44,634 bases of DNA from a delta proteobacterium NaphS2 (GCA_000179315.1 ADZZ01000596.1:1-44634); one strand, 5' to 3'. Positions 35,433 through 44,556 are shown, counted from the first letter of the stretch. Numbers and translations: made by a program. Notes: generated by a model from the sequence alone, not told the origin.

Positions 35433-36347
35433 ATGGATCGTCACCAAAAAGCAGCACTTGAGAAGCTTGCGGGAAAAGGGATCAGATTCAATTACCCCAT
35501 GCATCAACGCACCACATATCAGGTGGGCGGGCCTGTTGAGGTCCTTTGGGAAGCCCGTGACCTTCTGACACTGAAGGAGGTCATCCGCTATCTGTCCGGT
35601 GAAAGTATCCCCTACCATGTGCTGGGGAAGGGAAGCAATCTACTTGTAACCGACGATGGCATTGACGGTGTCATGATTCTGTTAAAGGGATCGCTTGCGA
35701 CGATTAATAAAGGACCTGAAGATTCCCTAATATGGGCGGGAGGTGGCCTTCACCTCACGGATCTCATGAAATGGTGCAGACAAAAAGGCATGTCGGGCCT
35801 TGAATTCATGGCCGGAATTCCCGGAACGGTTGGCGGTGCGGTGGTCATGAATGCCGGGGCTTTCGGACATGCGATAGGTGAAAAGGTCAGAAACATTCAA
35901 TGCGTGGTGCCCGGCGGCAAAGAGGTCTTAGTGAATCGTTCAGACCTGAAATTTTCATACCGCAGGCTTCATGTGCAAAAAAACAGCGCCATCATTAATG
36001 CCTGTTTAGAACTGAGTCGCTCAACGCCGGATAAGGTGTCTTTAAAAATGGGCGATTTTCTCAAGACGCGAAAAGAAACGCAACCACTTGATGCGCCCAG
36101 TGCCGGTAGCGTGTTTAAGAATCCGCCGGGTGATCATGCCGGCAGGCTTATTGAAAAAGCAGGGCTCAAAGGGAGAAAAATTGGTGACGCCATGGTTTCC
36201 GAAAAACATGCCAACTACATCCTGAACAAGGGCAACGCCACGGCAAAAGACATTCTGTCGCTCATGGAGCTGGTGCGCTTCGAGGTCAAACGAACATCAG
36301 GCATAGACCTGGAACCGGAAATAAAAATCGTGGGTAAAAAAGCATAA
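35433..36347 (+). CDS. murB: UDP-N-acetylenolpyruvoylglucosamine reductase MurB
   Basis: MurB reduces UDP-GlcNAc-enolpyruvate to UDP-MurNAc with NADPH and FAD. The product is 304 residues, close to the shorter type II enzymes (B. subtilis) and shorter than E. coli MurB (about 342). FAD-binding motifs TTYQVGGPVEVLWEA, GKGSNLLVTDDG and GIPGTVGGAVVMNAGAFG are present, as are the catalytic Ser226 in SAGSVFKNP and the C-terminal GDAMVSEKHANYILN. It lies between murC (49-base gap) and ftsQ (8-base gap). In many dcw clusters ddl follows murB; it is absent here. Confidence 0.95.
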   Translation: MDRHQKAALEKLAGKGIRFNYPMHQRTTYQVGGPVEVLWEARDLLTLKEVIRYLSGESIPYHVLGKGSNLLVTDDGIDGVMILLKGSLATINKGPEDSLIWAGGGLHLTDLMKWCRQKGMSGLEFMAGIPGTVGGAVVMNAGAFGHAIGEKVRNIQCVVPGGKEVLVNRSDLKFSYRRLHVQKNSAIINACLELSRSTPDKVSLKMGDFLKTRKETQPLDAPSAGSVFKNPPGDHAGRLIEKAGLKGRKIGDAMVSEKHANYILNKGNATAKDILSLMELVRFEVKRTSGIDLEPEIKIVGKKA

Positions 36348-36355
36348 CGGGTCTT

Positions 36356-37234
36356 GTGAAAACCATGAATCACCATGCGGGCAGTTTAAAAATGAAATTG
36401 AATCCCCCAAGAAAGCGGACTCGAAAAGGCGCCCCAAACAACCGTCGAAAATCCAAGGGGTTGCCGGTTTGGCAGTTTTTCAGAAGCATCGGCTCGGGAT
36501 TCATGAAACTTTTTTTGTTTTTTTCTGTTTTGGCGGCCGTCAGTCTGACTTTTGTGGTGCTTTACAACTGCCTGCTCTCTTCTCCATATATGAAACTGCA
36601 GCGCGTTGAAATCAGGGGAGTTGATGAAAGCATCAGAAATGATCTCCTTCAAATGTGCGGGCTGACATCCGAACAGGGACTCTTGAGCCTCAAACTTGAA
36701 GTTTTAAAAAATGAGATGGAAAAACATCCGTGGGTTCGAACCGCAACCGTGGAAAGGCGATTTCCGGACACTCTGATTGTGGAGGTGGAAAAAGAAGAAC
36801 CGGCGCTGCTGGTCCTGATGAACAAATTCCATTACATGAACAAACAAGGTGAACTTTTTAAATCGATCTCGCCGAACGATGAAATAGATTTTCCCATTTT
36901 GACAGGTCTGTCTCCTAAGGACCCCGGCCAAAAGAGCAAGTTGCATGAAACCGCCAACGTTTTGCGTGTACTCAAAAAGGAAAAAGGCCGATGGTCCGTC
37001 CAGAATCTGTCCGAAATACATCTCGATGAAAACGGAGAAATCTCTTTGTATTTTAACCATATGCAGGTCGCAATCCGCATCCCGGGGCAGAATGTGGCCG
37101 GCAAAATGGATGCGCTGAAACAGGTGGCAAAACATTTAAGCGAGTCGGGAAAAATTCACTTTGTAACCCAGATTGATTTGAATCATGGGGATGGCGCAAT
37201 TGTATCCTTTAAAAAAAATCAGGTTTCGGGATGA
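36356..37234 (+). CDS. ftsQ: Cell division protein FtsQ
   Basis: FtsQ is a bitopic divisome protein bridging early and late components. The 292-residue product has a basic cytoplasmic tail (PRKRTRKGAPNNRRKSKG), one membrane helix at about 52-73 (FFSVLAAVSLTFVVLYNCLL), a POTRA domain (about 80-150: LQRVEIRGVDESIRNDLLQM, HPWVRTATVERRFPDTLIVE) and the FtsQ beta domain. The tail is unusually long and basic. The start may be GTG 36356 or ATG 36365; neither has a strong ribosome-binding site. It is followed by ftsA after 12 bases. Confidence 0.9.
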   Translation: MKTMNHHAGSLKMKLNPPRKRTRKGAPNNRRKSKGLPVWQFFRSIGSGFMKLFLFFSVLAAVSLTFVVLYNCLLSSPYMKLQRVEIRGVDESIRNDLLQMCGLTSEQGLLSLKLEVLKNEMEKHPWVRTATVERRFPDTLIVEVEKEEPALLVLMNKFHYMNKQGELFKSISPNDEIDFPILTGLSPKDPGQKSKLHETANVLRVLKKEKGRWSVQNLSEIHLDENGEISLYFNHMQVAIRIPGQNVAGKMDALKQVAKHLSESGKIHFVTQIDLNHGDGAIVSFKKNQVSG

Positions 37235-37246
37235 GGTAATTATTTC

Positions 37247-38470
37247 ATGGGCGTGGACATCATTGTAGGCCTGGATATCGGAACCACCAAAATCTGTGCA
37301 GTGGTGGGGGAGGTTCGCCCTGAGGGCCTTGAAATCATCGGAATGGGAAGCCATCCCTCGGAAGGTCTTAGAAAGGGTGTGGTCATCAACATTGAAAACA
37401 CCGTGGATTCCATTAAGGCGGCCATAGAAGAAGCAGAAACAATGGCCGGCTGTGAAATCGGTTCCGTATATGCGGGAATCGCGGGCGGACACATTGAAGG
37501 GGTTAACAAACCGGGCGTTATAGCGCTCAAAGAAAAGGAGGTGACCAAAAAAGACATTGAACGGGTCATTGAGACGGCCAGTGCAGTAGCAGTCCCCATG
37601 GACCGGGAAGTCATCCACACGCTGGTCCAGGAATTCATCGTTGATGACCAGGACGGCATTGTAGACCCTCTGGGTATGTCGGGCGTTCGCCTGGAGGCAA
37701 AGGTCCACATCGTTACCGGTGCGGTGACCTCTGCACAGAATATCATTAAATGCGCCAACAGAGCCGGACTGGATGTTTACGACATTGTACTGGAATCCCT
37801 GGCATCCAGCGAGGCCGTTCTTTCAAAGGAGGAACGAAACCTGGGCGCGGCACTGATAGACTTCGGAGGGGGCACCACCGATCTGGCGCTTTTTTCCAAA
37901 GGCGCCATCAAACACACATCGGTTCTGGCACTGGGTGGTGATAATTTGACCTATGACATTGCCGTAGGACTCAGAACTCCCAAGCTGGAGGCTGAAAAGA
38001 TCAAGATCAAATACGGGGCCGCCCTTTCATCCATGATCGGCAAGGATGAAACCATTGAAGTCCCGGGGGTCGGCGGCAGGAGCCCGCGGACACTTTCCAG
38101 ACAGATCCTGGGAGAAATCCTGGAACCGAGAGTGGAAGAGATTTTCACACTCATTTACGAGGAGCTTGTCCAATCCGGTTATGACGAGCTTGCCAGTTCG
38201 GGGGTGGTCGTAACGGGGGGTTCTGCCGAACTTCCCGGCATCAGCGAAATGGCCGAACAGATTTTCAGCGCTCCGGCCCGTGTGGGTTATCCACAGGACG
38301 TCGATGGATTGGTCGATCTGATCAACAAACCCATGTATGCCACAGCCGTGGGCCTTGTTCTGTACGGGGCCAAAACCTACAAGCAGAAGAAAAAATTTCG
38401 AATCAGGGATTCCAACATTTTTCATCTCGTCATGGCAAGGATGAAACGCTGGTTTAAAGATATCGTTTAA
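37247..38470 (+). CDS. ftsA: Cell division protein FtsA
   Basis: FtsA is an actin-like ATPase that tethers FtsZ to the inner membrane. The 407-residue protein begins VGLDIGTTKICAVVGEV (phosphate 1 loop), has the SHS2/1C domain (about 85-165), phosphate 2 loop LIDFGGGTTDLALF and the adenosine motif VVTGGSAELPG. It ends with a short amphipathic helix (FHLVMARMKRWFKDIV), the membrane-targeting sequence. GAGGTAA precedes the ATG. It lies 24 bases before ftsZ, the usual pairing. Confidence 0.96.
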   Translation: MGVDIIVGLDIGTTKICAVVGEVRPEGLEIIGMGSHPSEGLRKGVVINIENTVDSIKAAIEEAETMAGCEIGSVYAGIAGGHIEGVNKPGVIALKEKEVTKKDIERVIETASAVAVPMDREVIHTLVQEFIVDDQDGIVDPLGMSGVRLEAKVHIVTGAVTSAQNIIKCANRAGLDVYDIVLESLASSEAVLSKEERNLGAALIDFGGGTTDLALFSKGAIKHTSVLALGGDNLTYDIAVGLRTPKLEAEKIKIKYGAALSSMIGKDETIEVPGVGGRSPRTLSRQILGEILEPRVEEIFTLIYEELVQSGYDELASSGVVVTGGSAELPGISEMAEQIFSAPARVGYPQDVDGLVDLINKPMYATAVGLVLYGAKTYKQKKKFRIRDSNIFHLVMARMKRWFKDIV

Positions 38471-38494
38471 CATTTAAAAGGTAAGGAGGGAAAG

Positions 38495-39763
38495 ATGAAA
38501 TTTGAATTTGTCGACGAAACGGAAAAAGGAGCCTATCATGCCAGGATTAAAGTTCTGGGCATTGGTGGCGCTGGCGGAAATGCCATTAACAACATGATCA
38601 ATTCCGATCTCAGAGGCGTTGAATTTGTTGTGGCCAATACGGATTGTCAAGACCTTGATCGATCGACCTGCACCAGGAAAATCCAGCTGGGACCGGAAAT
38701 CACCATGGGTCTTGGTGCGGGCGCCGATCCTGAAGTCGGTAGGAGCGCGGCCGAGGAAAGTCTGCATGAACTCCGGGAAGCCATGGATCGGTCCGACATG
38801 GTCTTTATAACCGCCGGCATGGGTGGTGGAACGGGCACCGGCGCCTCTCCCGTGGCAGCCAGAGAAAGCAAGGAAAGTGATGCGCTGACCGTGGCCGTTG
38901 TGACCAAGCCCTTCAAATTCGAGGGTGACAAGAGAATGAAGCAGGCCTTGGAAGGCATCGAGCAACTCAAAAGCGAAGTTGACAGCATTATTGTCATCCC
39001 CAATGAGCGTCTCAAAACCATCGGAGAAAAAACCACTTCATTCAAAGAACTGATCGCCAAAGCAGATGATGTTCTGCTTCAGGCCGTCAAAGGGATTTCA
39101 GACCTGATCATGAGCAGCGGCTTCATCAACCTTGATTTTGCGGATGTCAGAAAGGTGATGTCGAGGAACGGAACGGCTATCATGGGAATGGGCCGGGCGT
39201 CAGGGGAAAAACGGGCCGTTGATGCCGCACAACAGGCCATCAACAGTCCGCTTCTGGAGGATATTTCCATTGAAGGTGCAAAGGGTCTGTTGATGAACCT
39301 CACAGGGCCATCTGATATGACCATGGAAGAGGTGGATGAAGCCTCGAGCTATATTAAGGAAGAAGCAAAAGATGCGGAGGTCTTCTGGGGCCTTGTCTAT
39401 GATGACAACATGGGAGACGAGATTCAGGTTACGGTGGTCGCTACCGGAATAGATAGCATGACAGAGGAAAAGACCGGCAGCCGTGTCGTAGCGCTGAGCA
39501 ACGAAGTTCAGAAAAAAACGGTTCAGGATTACGCCAAAGTGGTTAATTTACGAGATGTCACCCTGGAGGAAATTGAAGAGGAATGGACCGTCAAAAAGAA
39601 TGGTGTGTGCCTGGATACACCGACCTTTGCGAGAAAGGAATCCAAGCTCGGCAATAATTTGAAAGAAGAGAATGAGAAAAAACGAAAAAAGGGTTTTCTT
39701 GAGAGATTCCGGCTGAAGGACGGTCTGGACTATCCCACATTTCTGAGGGTGAAAGCGGATTAG
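38495..39763 (+). CDS. ftsZ: Cell division protein FtsZ
   Basis: FtsZ is the tubulin-like GTPase that forms the division ring. The 422-residue protein shows GIGGAGGNAINNM (22-34), the tubulin signature GGGTGTG (110-116), the T7 loop region NLDFADVRKVM and a C-terminal domain. A charged linker of about 45 residues precedes the final peptide DYPTFLRVKAD, which matches the FtsA/ZipA-binding tail. A perfect TAAGGAGG lies close to the ATG, the strongest ribosome-binding site of the cluster, in line with the high expression FtsZ needs. No terminator hairpin follows. Confidence 0.97.
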   Translation: MKFEFVDETEKGAYHARIKVLGIGGAGGNAINNMINSDLRGVEFVVANTDCQDLDRSTCTRKIQLGPEITMGLGAGADPEVGRSAAEESLHELREAMDRSDMVFITAGMGGGTGTGASPVAARESKESDALTVAVVTKPFKFEGDKRMKQALEGIEQLKSEVDSIIVIPNERLKTIGEKTTSFKELIAKADDVLLQAVKGISDLIMSSGFINLDFADVRKVMSRNGTAIMGMGRASGEKRAVDAAQQAINSPLLEDISIEGAKGLLMNLTGPSDMTMEEVDEASSYIKEEAKDAEVFWGLVYDDNMGDEIQVTVVATGIDSMTEEKTGSRVVALSNEVQKKTVQDYAKVVNLRDVTLEEIEEEWTVKKNGVCLDTPTFARKESKLGNNLKEENEKKRKKGFLERFRLKDGLDYPTFLRVKAD

Positions 39764-39803
39764 GCTTTCGGCCGGGTGAAGACATCCCATGTGAAAGGAT
39801 TCC

Positions 39804-41576
39804 TTGACTGTGTCCCATGACATAACGGCCCTTTATCGCGCCACAATGGCGAAAGAAAAGGGCACCATTCGAAAAGACTGGGGAGGAAAATTGCCTGTGG
39901 CATTATTATTCCCCAATCATTATCGACTGGGGATGTCAAATCTGGGCATCCAGATCGTCTACCGGCTTTTAAATGACAGAAAGGATGTGGTAGCGGAGCG
40001 GTTTTTCCTGCCAGAAGGTCGAGAAATGGCCCTCTATGTGAAATCACGAATGCCGCTTCTTTCATTGGAATCACAAATGCCGCTTGAACGCTTTGATCTG
40101 GCAGCCTTTTCCATTTCTTTTGAAAACGACTACCCCAATGTTTTACAGATGCTGGAACTGGGGAAAATCCCACTCCTTTCAGAAGAAAGAACGGAAAAAG
40201 AGCCTTATGTGATGGCAGGAGGTGTCGCTTCCTTTCTCAACCCGGAGCCGTTGGCACCTTTTATGGATTTCTTTCTCCTGGGTGAAGCAGAGGAGAACCT
40301 GGATCTTTTTGTGGATGCCTTTCTGGAATTTGGAAAAAATACTTTCAGACGAAAGGAGGGCTTTCCCCATTTGGCCGGGAAAGTACCGGGCCTCTATGCG
40401 CCATCCCTTTATGACGTGGCATATAAAGAAAACGGAACGCTGAAACATTTTATTCCGTTAAAAAAAAATGTGCCGGAAAATGTTCATGCCGTCCATTCTC
40501 CCAAAGGCGGATTTACGGATATGGGAATGCCGTTGTCATGCATTACCACACCGGACACGGAGTTCGGAAGCAAAGTCCTTGTAGAGGTGGGGAGGGGCTG
40601 TGGGCACGCGTGCCGTTTCTGTGCCGCAGGCTATGTTTACCGCCCTCCCCGGATCTACACGGAATCCGAACTCCAAAAAGGTATTCACTCGGCCCTTGAA
40701 AGATGTTCCCAGGTAGGTCTGGTGAGCCCCGCCGTGTCGGATACACCGGGAATAGAAGAATTGATCGGAGTAATTTGTCATAACGGCGGCAAATTTTCAG
40801 TTTCATCGTTGAGGGCCGAAAACGTGACGCAAGGCCTTCTGGAATATCTAAGGGAATCAGGTCAAAAAACCATCGCCGTTGCACCGGAGGCCGGAAGCCA
40901 GAGACTGCGAAACATCATCAACAAGCATTTGACTGAGGCACAAATTCTTGAAGCGGTCCGAATGATCGCCGGTATCAGCGACTTTTCCATCAGGCTTTAT
41001 TTTCTCATGGGGCTTCCCACCGAAACGCACCATGATGTGGATGAAATCGTTGAACTGGTCAAAAAGATCAAGCATCGAATGGTCAAGGAATCGGCGGAAA
41101 GGGGAAAGATCGGCCGCATCAAACTCAGTGTCAACTGTTTTATCCCAAAACCTTTTACACCGTTTCAGTGGTTCCCCATGGCGGAACTCGGATCACTTAA
41201 AGAAAAACAAAAACAACTGAAAAAGAAGCTTTCCAGCTCCGGCGGCATCATGGTCAATACGGATGTCCCAAAATGGGCCTATATCCAGGCATTACTCTCC
41301 CTTGGGGACAGAAGAGTCGGCAGCATCCTTCTAGGCGCCCACAAATTGAAAGGGAACTGGAAAAAGGCCATGCAGCTTTCCCAGATAAACCCGGACTTTT
41401 TCGTTTACCGCGAAAAAGGGCTTGATGAGATCCTCCCATGGGATTTCATTGATCATGGAATTTCAAAAAAGCATCTTCAAAGGGAACACCGTCTGGCACT
41501 TGACGGCAGGTTGTCGGATGGCTGCAGGGTGGGAGACTGTGTTCGCTGCGGCGTATGCCGTGAAAGTAACCATTAG
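39804..41576 (+). CDS. B12-binding-type radical SAM protein (TIGR03960-like)
   Basis: This 590-residue protein has an N-terminal part (about 1-200) like the cobalamin-binding-type domain of the YgiQ/TIGR03960 group (PVALLFPNHYRLGMSNLGIQ) and a radical SAM core with the CxxxCxxC cluster motif at Cys266, Cys270 and Cys273 (GRGCGHACRFCAAG). Further features are the SSLRAENV and APEAGSQRLRNIINK segments and a Cys-rich tail (GCRVGDCVRCGVC), which may hold another metal site. Radical SAM enzymes split SAM to start radical chemistry; the substrate here is unknown. I chose TTG 39804 because AAAGGA lies upstream; GTG 39810 is an alternative. It follows ftsZ by 40 bases without a terminator, so it may be cotranscribed. 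Confidence 0.85.
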   Translation: MTVSHDITALYRATMAKEKGTIRKDWGGKLPVALLFPNHYRLGMSNLGIQIVYRLLNDRKDVVAERFFLPEGREMALYVKSRMPLLSLESQMPLERFDLAAFSISFENDYPNVLQMLELGKIPLLSEERTEKEPYVMAGGVASFLNPEPLAPFMDFFLLGEAEENLDLFVDAFLEFGKNTFRRKEGFPHLAGKVPGLYAPSLYDVAYKENGTLKHFIPLKKNVPENVHAVHSPKGGFTDMGMPLSCITTPDTEFGSKVLVEVGRGCGHACRFCAAGYVYRPPRIYTESELQKGIHSALERCSQVGLVSPAVSDTPGIEELIGVICHNGGKFSVSSLRAENVTQGLLEYLRESGQKTIAVAPEAGSQRLRNIINKHLTEAQILEAVRMIAGISDFSIRLYFLMGLPTETHHDVDEIVELVKKIKHRMVKESAERGKIGRIKLSVNCFIPKPFTPFQWFPMAELGSLKEKQKQLKKKLSSSGGIMVNTDVPKWAYIQALLSLGDRRVGSILLGAHKLKGNWKKAMQLSQINPDFFVYREKGLDEILPWDFIDHGISKKHLQREHRLALDGRLSDGCRVGDCVRCGVCRESNH

Positions 41577-41605
41577 AAAAAACAACCTTCGTTGAGGCAA
41601 TTATC

Positions 41606-42178
41606 ATGCTGAGAAAAATCGTGGTCGGCCCTTACCAGGCCAACTGCTATATCTTGGGTTGCGATAAAACCAAAGAGGGTGTGGTCATCGATCCGGGAGA
41701 TGAAGCCGTTCGCATCGTAACGGAAATCTCCAAATTGGGACTCAACATCCGCTATATCCTCATCACCCACGGTCATGTGGATCACGTTGGCGCCGCCGGG
41801 GAATTGAAAAACGTCACCAAAGCCCCCGTATGGATACACCCGCAGGATGCGGGTGCGTTGGGGTTTCCCTCAGACGGAGATTTATTTGAAGGACAGAAAA
41901 TTTCGTGGGGAGAATTCACCCTCTCCGTAATCCATACACCGGGCCATTCCGCCGGGGGGGTCTGTTTTCATGCACCGGGGGCTGTTTTCACGGGGGATAC
42001 CCTGTTTGCCGGCTCCATCGGAAGGACGGACTTTCCCGGTGGCAACCATCAACAGCTGATTCAAGGTGTTATTAACAAAATCTTTCCCCTCGGCGATGCG
42101 TTGCGCGTCTATCCGGGCCATGGCCCCCACAGCACCATAGGACAGGAAAGGAAATTCAACCCCTTTTTCAGGGGGTAG
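41606..42178 (+). CDS. MBL-fold hydrolase (glyoxalase II-like)
   Basis: The 190-residue cytoplasmic protein has the metallo-beta-lactamase fold: HGHVDH at residues 55-60 (HxHxDH), VIHTPGHSAGGVCFH with the third His, TGDTLFAGSIGRTDFPGG with the bridging Asp, and a final YPGHGPHSTIGQE. This size and motif set match the small glyoxalase-II-like hydrolases (thioester or persulfide-type substrates), but the substrate cannot be told. It starts 29 bases after the radical SAM gene and ends three bases before the convergent gene on the other strand. Confidence 0.88.
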   Translation: MLRKIVVGPYQANCYILGCDKTKEGVVIDPGDEAVRIVTEISKLGLNIRYILITHGHVDHVGAAGELKNVTKAPVWIHPQDAGALGFPSDGDLFEGQKISWGEFTLSVIHTPGHSAGGVCFHAPGAVFTGDTLFAGSIGRTDFPGGNHQQLIQGVINKIFPLGDALRVYPGHGPHSTIGQERKFNPFFRG

Positions 42179-42181
42179 CCG

Positions 42182-43114
42182 TCAAATCCGAACCGTCAGA
42201 TTGTCTTGCGCCACCGTAACGGCGTAGGAAATGTCATGGTCTCTGAGGATTTGGTCCACCGTATTCTGCCACTGGACCTGGTTTCCGGGAATAGGATACG
42301 GGTCCTTCTCCAGAGGGGGCTTTAGCGGACTTTTGGGTTCATATTTCTTGGCCATATGGTTCGCCGGGTCACCCGGCACCCGGTCCGCATCTCCCATATG
42401 AACCAGAAAAGTTTCCCCTCGCGGCTTCAACCGTTTGATGTACCCGATGGCATTTTGAAAACTCATATGCTTTGGCCGGTTGTCGACGGGCTCGTTCAAC
42501 CAGAAGGACTGCATGATCACGATATCACACCCCACCAGTTCCGTGGGCATGTCCGGAATTTCTGCAAAATCGGAAGTGTACAGCAGCCTTGCGTTCCCAC
42601 CCGAATGCCTCGTGCCCTGAACCATAAACCCAACCGAGCCTTTTGCAAAGGTACCATGGTCTGTCTTAAATGGAAAAATGCGAAAGGGTCCCTGCCGGAA
42701 CCATTGTCCGGGCTCAATCTCCTTAAACTTGATAACGCCCAGTTCTTCCAGATACGCGAATCTCACTTCAACCACTAGACGGGTCTCATGGGTCAAATAG
42801 ACCGGAATGGGTGAAAAAACTTCATTTGGCAGCACTCTTTTGTACACAAAAAGCTCGTCCAGCCCAATATAGTGGTCATTGTGTTCATGACTTATTAAGA
42901 CGGCATCGATCTTTTTTACCTTGTTCCGCCGGAGCTGCTCCCTGGCATCGGGGCCACAATCGATGAGCAGGGTAGCGTCATTATCGGCCAACAGGATCGA
43001 CGTGCGATCCCTTCGCTCCCCTTTGGCCCGCATTTCCCGGCAGATGGCACAGTCGCAATTGATTTCCGGCACGCCCCAGGCGCCGCCGGTTCCCAAAAAA
43101 GTTATATCCATCAT
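42182..43114 (-). CDS. MBL-fold phosphodiesterase, PhnP-like
   Basis: The 310-residue protein belongs to the metallo-beta-lactamase fold. Residues 76-81 are HEHNDH (HxHxDH), with further metal ligands in FKTDHGTF, LYTSDFAEIPD and VHMGD. A Cys-rich patch near the N-terminus (Cys20, Cys22, Cys25; NCDCAICREM) resembles the structural zinc site of PhnP, a cyclic-phosphate phosphodiesterase. The name 'PhnP-like' is therefore structural, not proof of phosphonate metabolism; no phn gene is nearby. The C-terminal ~70 residues are longer than in PhnP. The start is ATG 43114 or the next ATG at 43111. Confidence 0.8.
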   Translation of the reverse strand: MMDITFLGTGGAWGVPEINCDCAICREMRAKGERRDRTSILLADNDATLLIDCGPDAREQLRRNKVKKIDAVLISHEHNDHYIGLDELFVYKRVLPNEVFSPIPVYLTHETRLVVEVRFAYLEELGVIKFKEIEPGQWFRQGPFRIFPFKTDHGTFAKGSVGFMVQGTRHSGGNARLLYTSDFAEIPDMPTELVGCDIVIMQSFWLNEPVDNRPKHMSFQNAIGYIKRLKPRGETFLVHMGDADRVPGDPANHMAKKYEPKSPLKPPLEKDPYPIPGNQVQWQNTVDQILRDHDISYAVTVAQDNLTVRI

Positions 43115-43144
43115 TAAAACAGCCTCTTTTTGGCCCCAATTTCC

Positions 43145-43756
43145 TCATTCTTTCTCATAGAGAGCCAGAACTCCTTCCATGGGACTGAGGTCCTTCATGA
43201 GCCGAAATCCTTCATAACGGGGCATGATCTTATGAAGCCCATAAACCATATAAATGGCCCCCTTTTTGGCCTTTTCCGCCAGCATCAGGGCAAACTCCTC
43301 ATGCATCATCAGATAGGTATAGAAAAGATCGAAATCGGACAGACCCAACCCCGTTTCACCAGCTATTCGGTCATACACCGTTTCATCCGTCGCATCTCCA
43401 TGGAACAGATGAATATTTCCGTCGGGAAAAGGCATTTTCTCCTTTTTCAGGGTTTGCATCAGTTCCGTTCTCAGCGGCCCATATTCATCCAATGTCCATT
43501 CGTCCAATTCAACACCAACGGAAAGGCGCGCAAGGTAGCTGAAGAGGAGATTGACCCTGCCGTCGGCGCACCCCAAGTCCAGAAAGGCGCTTCGGCCAGG
43601 GTTTATGATCTTCTCGGCAACCAAACGCTCCGTACAGGCCAGAAGGGTCGTCAGGTTCGTGGAGCGCCGGAACCCCAGAGGGCCCACATCGCCCACCTGC
43701 CTGGCGTCAAAAAACTCGGCCACTTTTTTCAGGCTCTTTTTTGTTGCGCCGTCCAT
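43145..43756 (-). CDS. Class I SAM-dependent methyltransferase
   Basis: This 203-residue protein has motif I of Rossmann-type methyltransferases (FLDLGCADGRVN, residues 58-69), followed by an acidic motif II at the end of strand 2 (GVELDEW) and a motif IV-like LSDFDLFYTYL. The N-terminus (residues 1-35) is Lys-rich. The substrate is unknown. Its first 28 bases overlap the upstream cysteine-rich protein gene, and its stop lies 30 bases before the PhnP-like gene, so the three probably form one leftward transcript. Confidence 0.8.
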   Translation of the reverse strand: MDGATKKSLKKVAEFFDARQVGDVGPLGFRRSTNLTTLLACTERLVAEKIINPGRSAFLDLGCADGRVNLLFSYLARLSVGVELDEWTLDEYGPLRTELMQTLKKEKMPFPDGNIHLFHGDATDETVYDRIAGETGLGLSDFDLFYTYLMMHEEFALMLAEKAKKGAIYMVYGLHKIMPRYEGFRLMKDLSPMEGVLALYEKE

Positions 43757-44283
43757 CCCCGGAATAGGCCCTTAATCCCTTCATTCAGCATAAAAAGAAC
43801 GTTTATTTCCGTCCCCTCCACTTCCCGAAGATCATTGATAAGGGACGGTTGAACATTGTTGGTAATTTTCTTGCACATGTAGTTGATGCAGATCACATGC
43901 CTCGCCTTCAGCAGACAACCCCTTTCACCCAGAAAAAAACAGCCGTCCGCCTGATGACGTTGTCGGGGAAAATCCACGGCCAGAAGCTTGTTGATGAGAA
44001 GCAGCCAGGCGTCGTACCGGTCCTCCAGCCCTTTTCCGCAACAAGACCCGCCCTCTTCCTGGTCACATTCCCGGCATAGGGCTACCACGCCGATCTCATC
44101 CATTTTTCGTTTGGAGGCTTCGGCGGCAGCCTTAAATTCACGCAAAAGGCCGGTGATCTTTTTCTCCTTGAAAAAAAGATCACCGGACGTCTGAAAGCAA
44201 AATTCAGCCCAGGCGATCCTTTCTTTAACAGGCCGGTTGGCGGATATGGGGAGTGGCAGCATAATCAGTCTCATCCATGGCAT
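43729..44283 (-). CDS. Cysteine-rich protein, YkgJ-like Zn/Fe-binding type (tentative)
   Basis: The 184-residue protein has eight clustered cysteines: Cys70 and 73 (ALCREC), Cys81-82 (GSCCG), Cys115, Cys123 (GERGCLLK), Cys132 and Cys137 (ICINYMC). The Cx2C...CC...CxxxxxxxC layout recalls YkgJ-type zinc/iron-chelating proteins, but I cannot confirm it. No signal peptide or membrane segment is clear. The start is uncertain: ATG 44283, 44274 and 44262 are all in frame, and a GGATGAGA lies before the last. A TTGACA-containing promoter candidate lies just upstream. It overlaps the methyltransferase gene by 28 bases. Confidence 0.6.
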   Translation of the reverse strand: MPWMRLIMLPLPISANRPVKERIAWAEFCFQTSGDLFFKEKKITGLLREFKAAAEASKRKMDEIGVVALCRECDQEEGGSCCGKGLEDRYDAWLLLINKLLAVDFPRQRHQADGCFFLGERGCLLKARHVICINYMCKKITNNVQPSLINDLREVEGTEINVLFMLNEGIKGLFRGWTAQQKRA

Positions 44284-44296
44284 TATTCACGTGGAA

Positions 44297-44325
44297 TGTG
44301 TAACCCACCCGTTAAGACCTGTCAA
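44297..44325 (-). promoter_or_regulatory. Candidate leftward promoter before the Cys-rich gene
   Basis: On the minus strand TTGACA (44325-44320) is followed after 17 bases by TACACA (44302-44297), which matches TATAAT at only three positions. If real, transcription starts almost at the first possible ATG, favouring one of the later start codons (44274 or 44262). Confidence 0.35.
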
Positions 44326-44446
44326 GACAAACCAAAATCCCGCCGCGCGCCCAAAAAACAAGAGGCTTGAAAAAAAGAAAGATCGCCTTATTTTATAGGC
44401 CAAATTAACGTTTCGTTTTTTCAGGTCACTCAAGGAAAACAAACCA

Positions 44447-44475
44447 TTGAGCACCCAAAAGCATTGTGCTAGTAT
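44447..44475 (+). promoter_or_regulatory. Candidate promoter for the right-edge gene
   Basis: TTGAGC (44447-44452) is followed after 17 bases by TAGTAT (44470-44475), preceded by TGC as in an extended -10; an overlapping TATACT (44473-44478) is an alternative. It directs transcription toward the partial gene at 44557. The surrounding 273 bases (44284-44556) hold no credible gene. Confidence 0.5.
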
Positions 44476-44556
44476 ACTTTCGGGAAAAGGCAATTGGGTT
44501 TATTTTTTTTATAACGTAACCTCAAGCCGAAACGAGCCAAAGGGGTCTTCTTATTT

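Noticed and set aside
42160-42175. CCCC/GGGG dyad at the convergent ends of the two MBL genes
   Set aside because: Four base pairs inside coding sequence with no T-tail; chance is likely.
44287-44493. 68-codon minus-strand frame in the right intergenic region
   Set aside because: No ribosome-binding site, overlaps both promoter candidates, low-complexity composition; judged noncoding.
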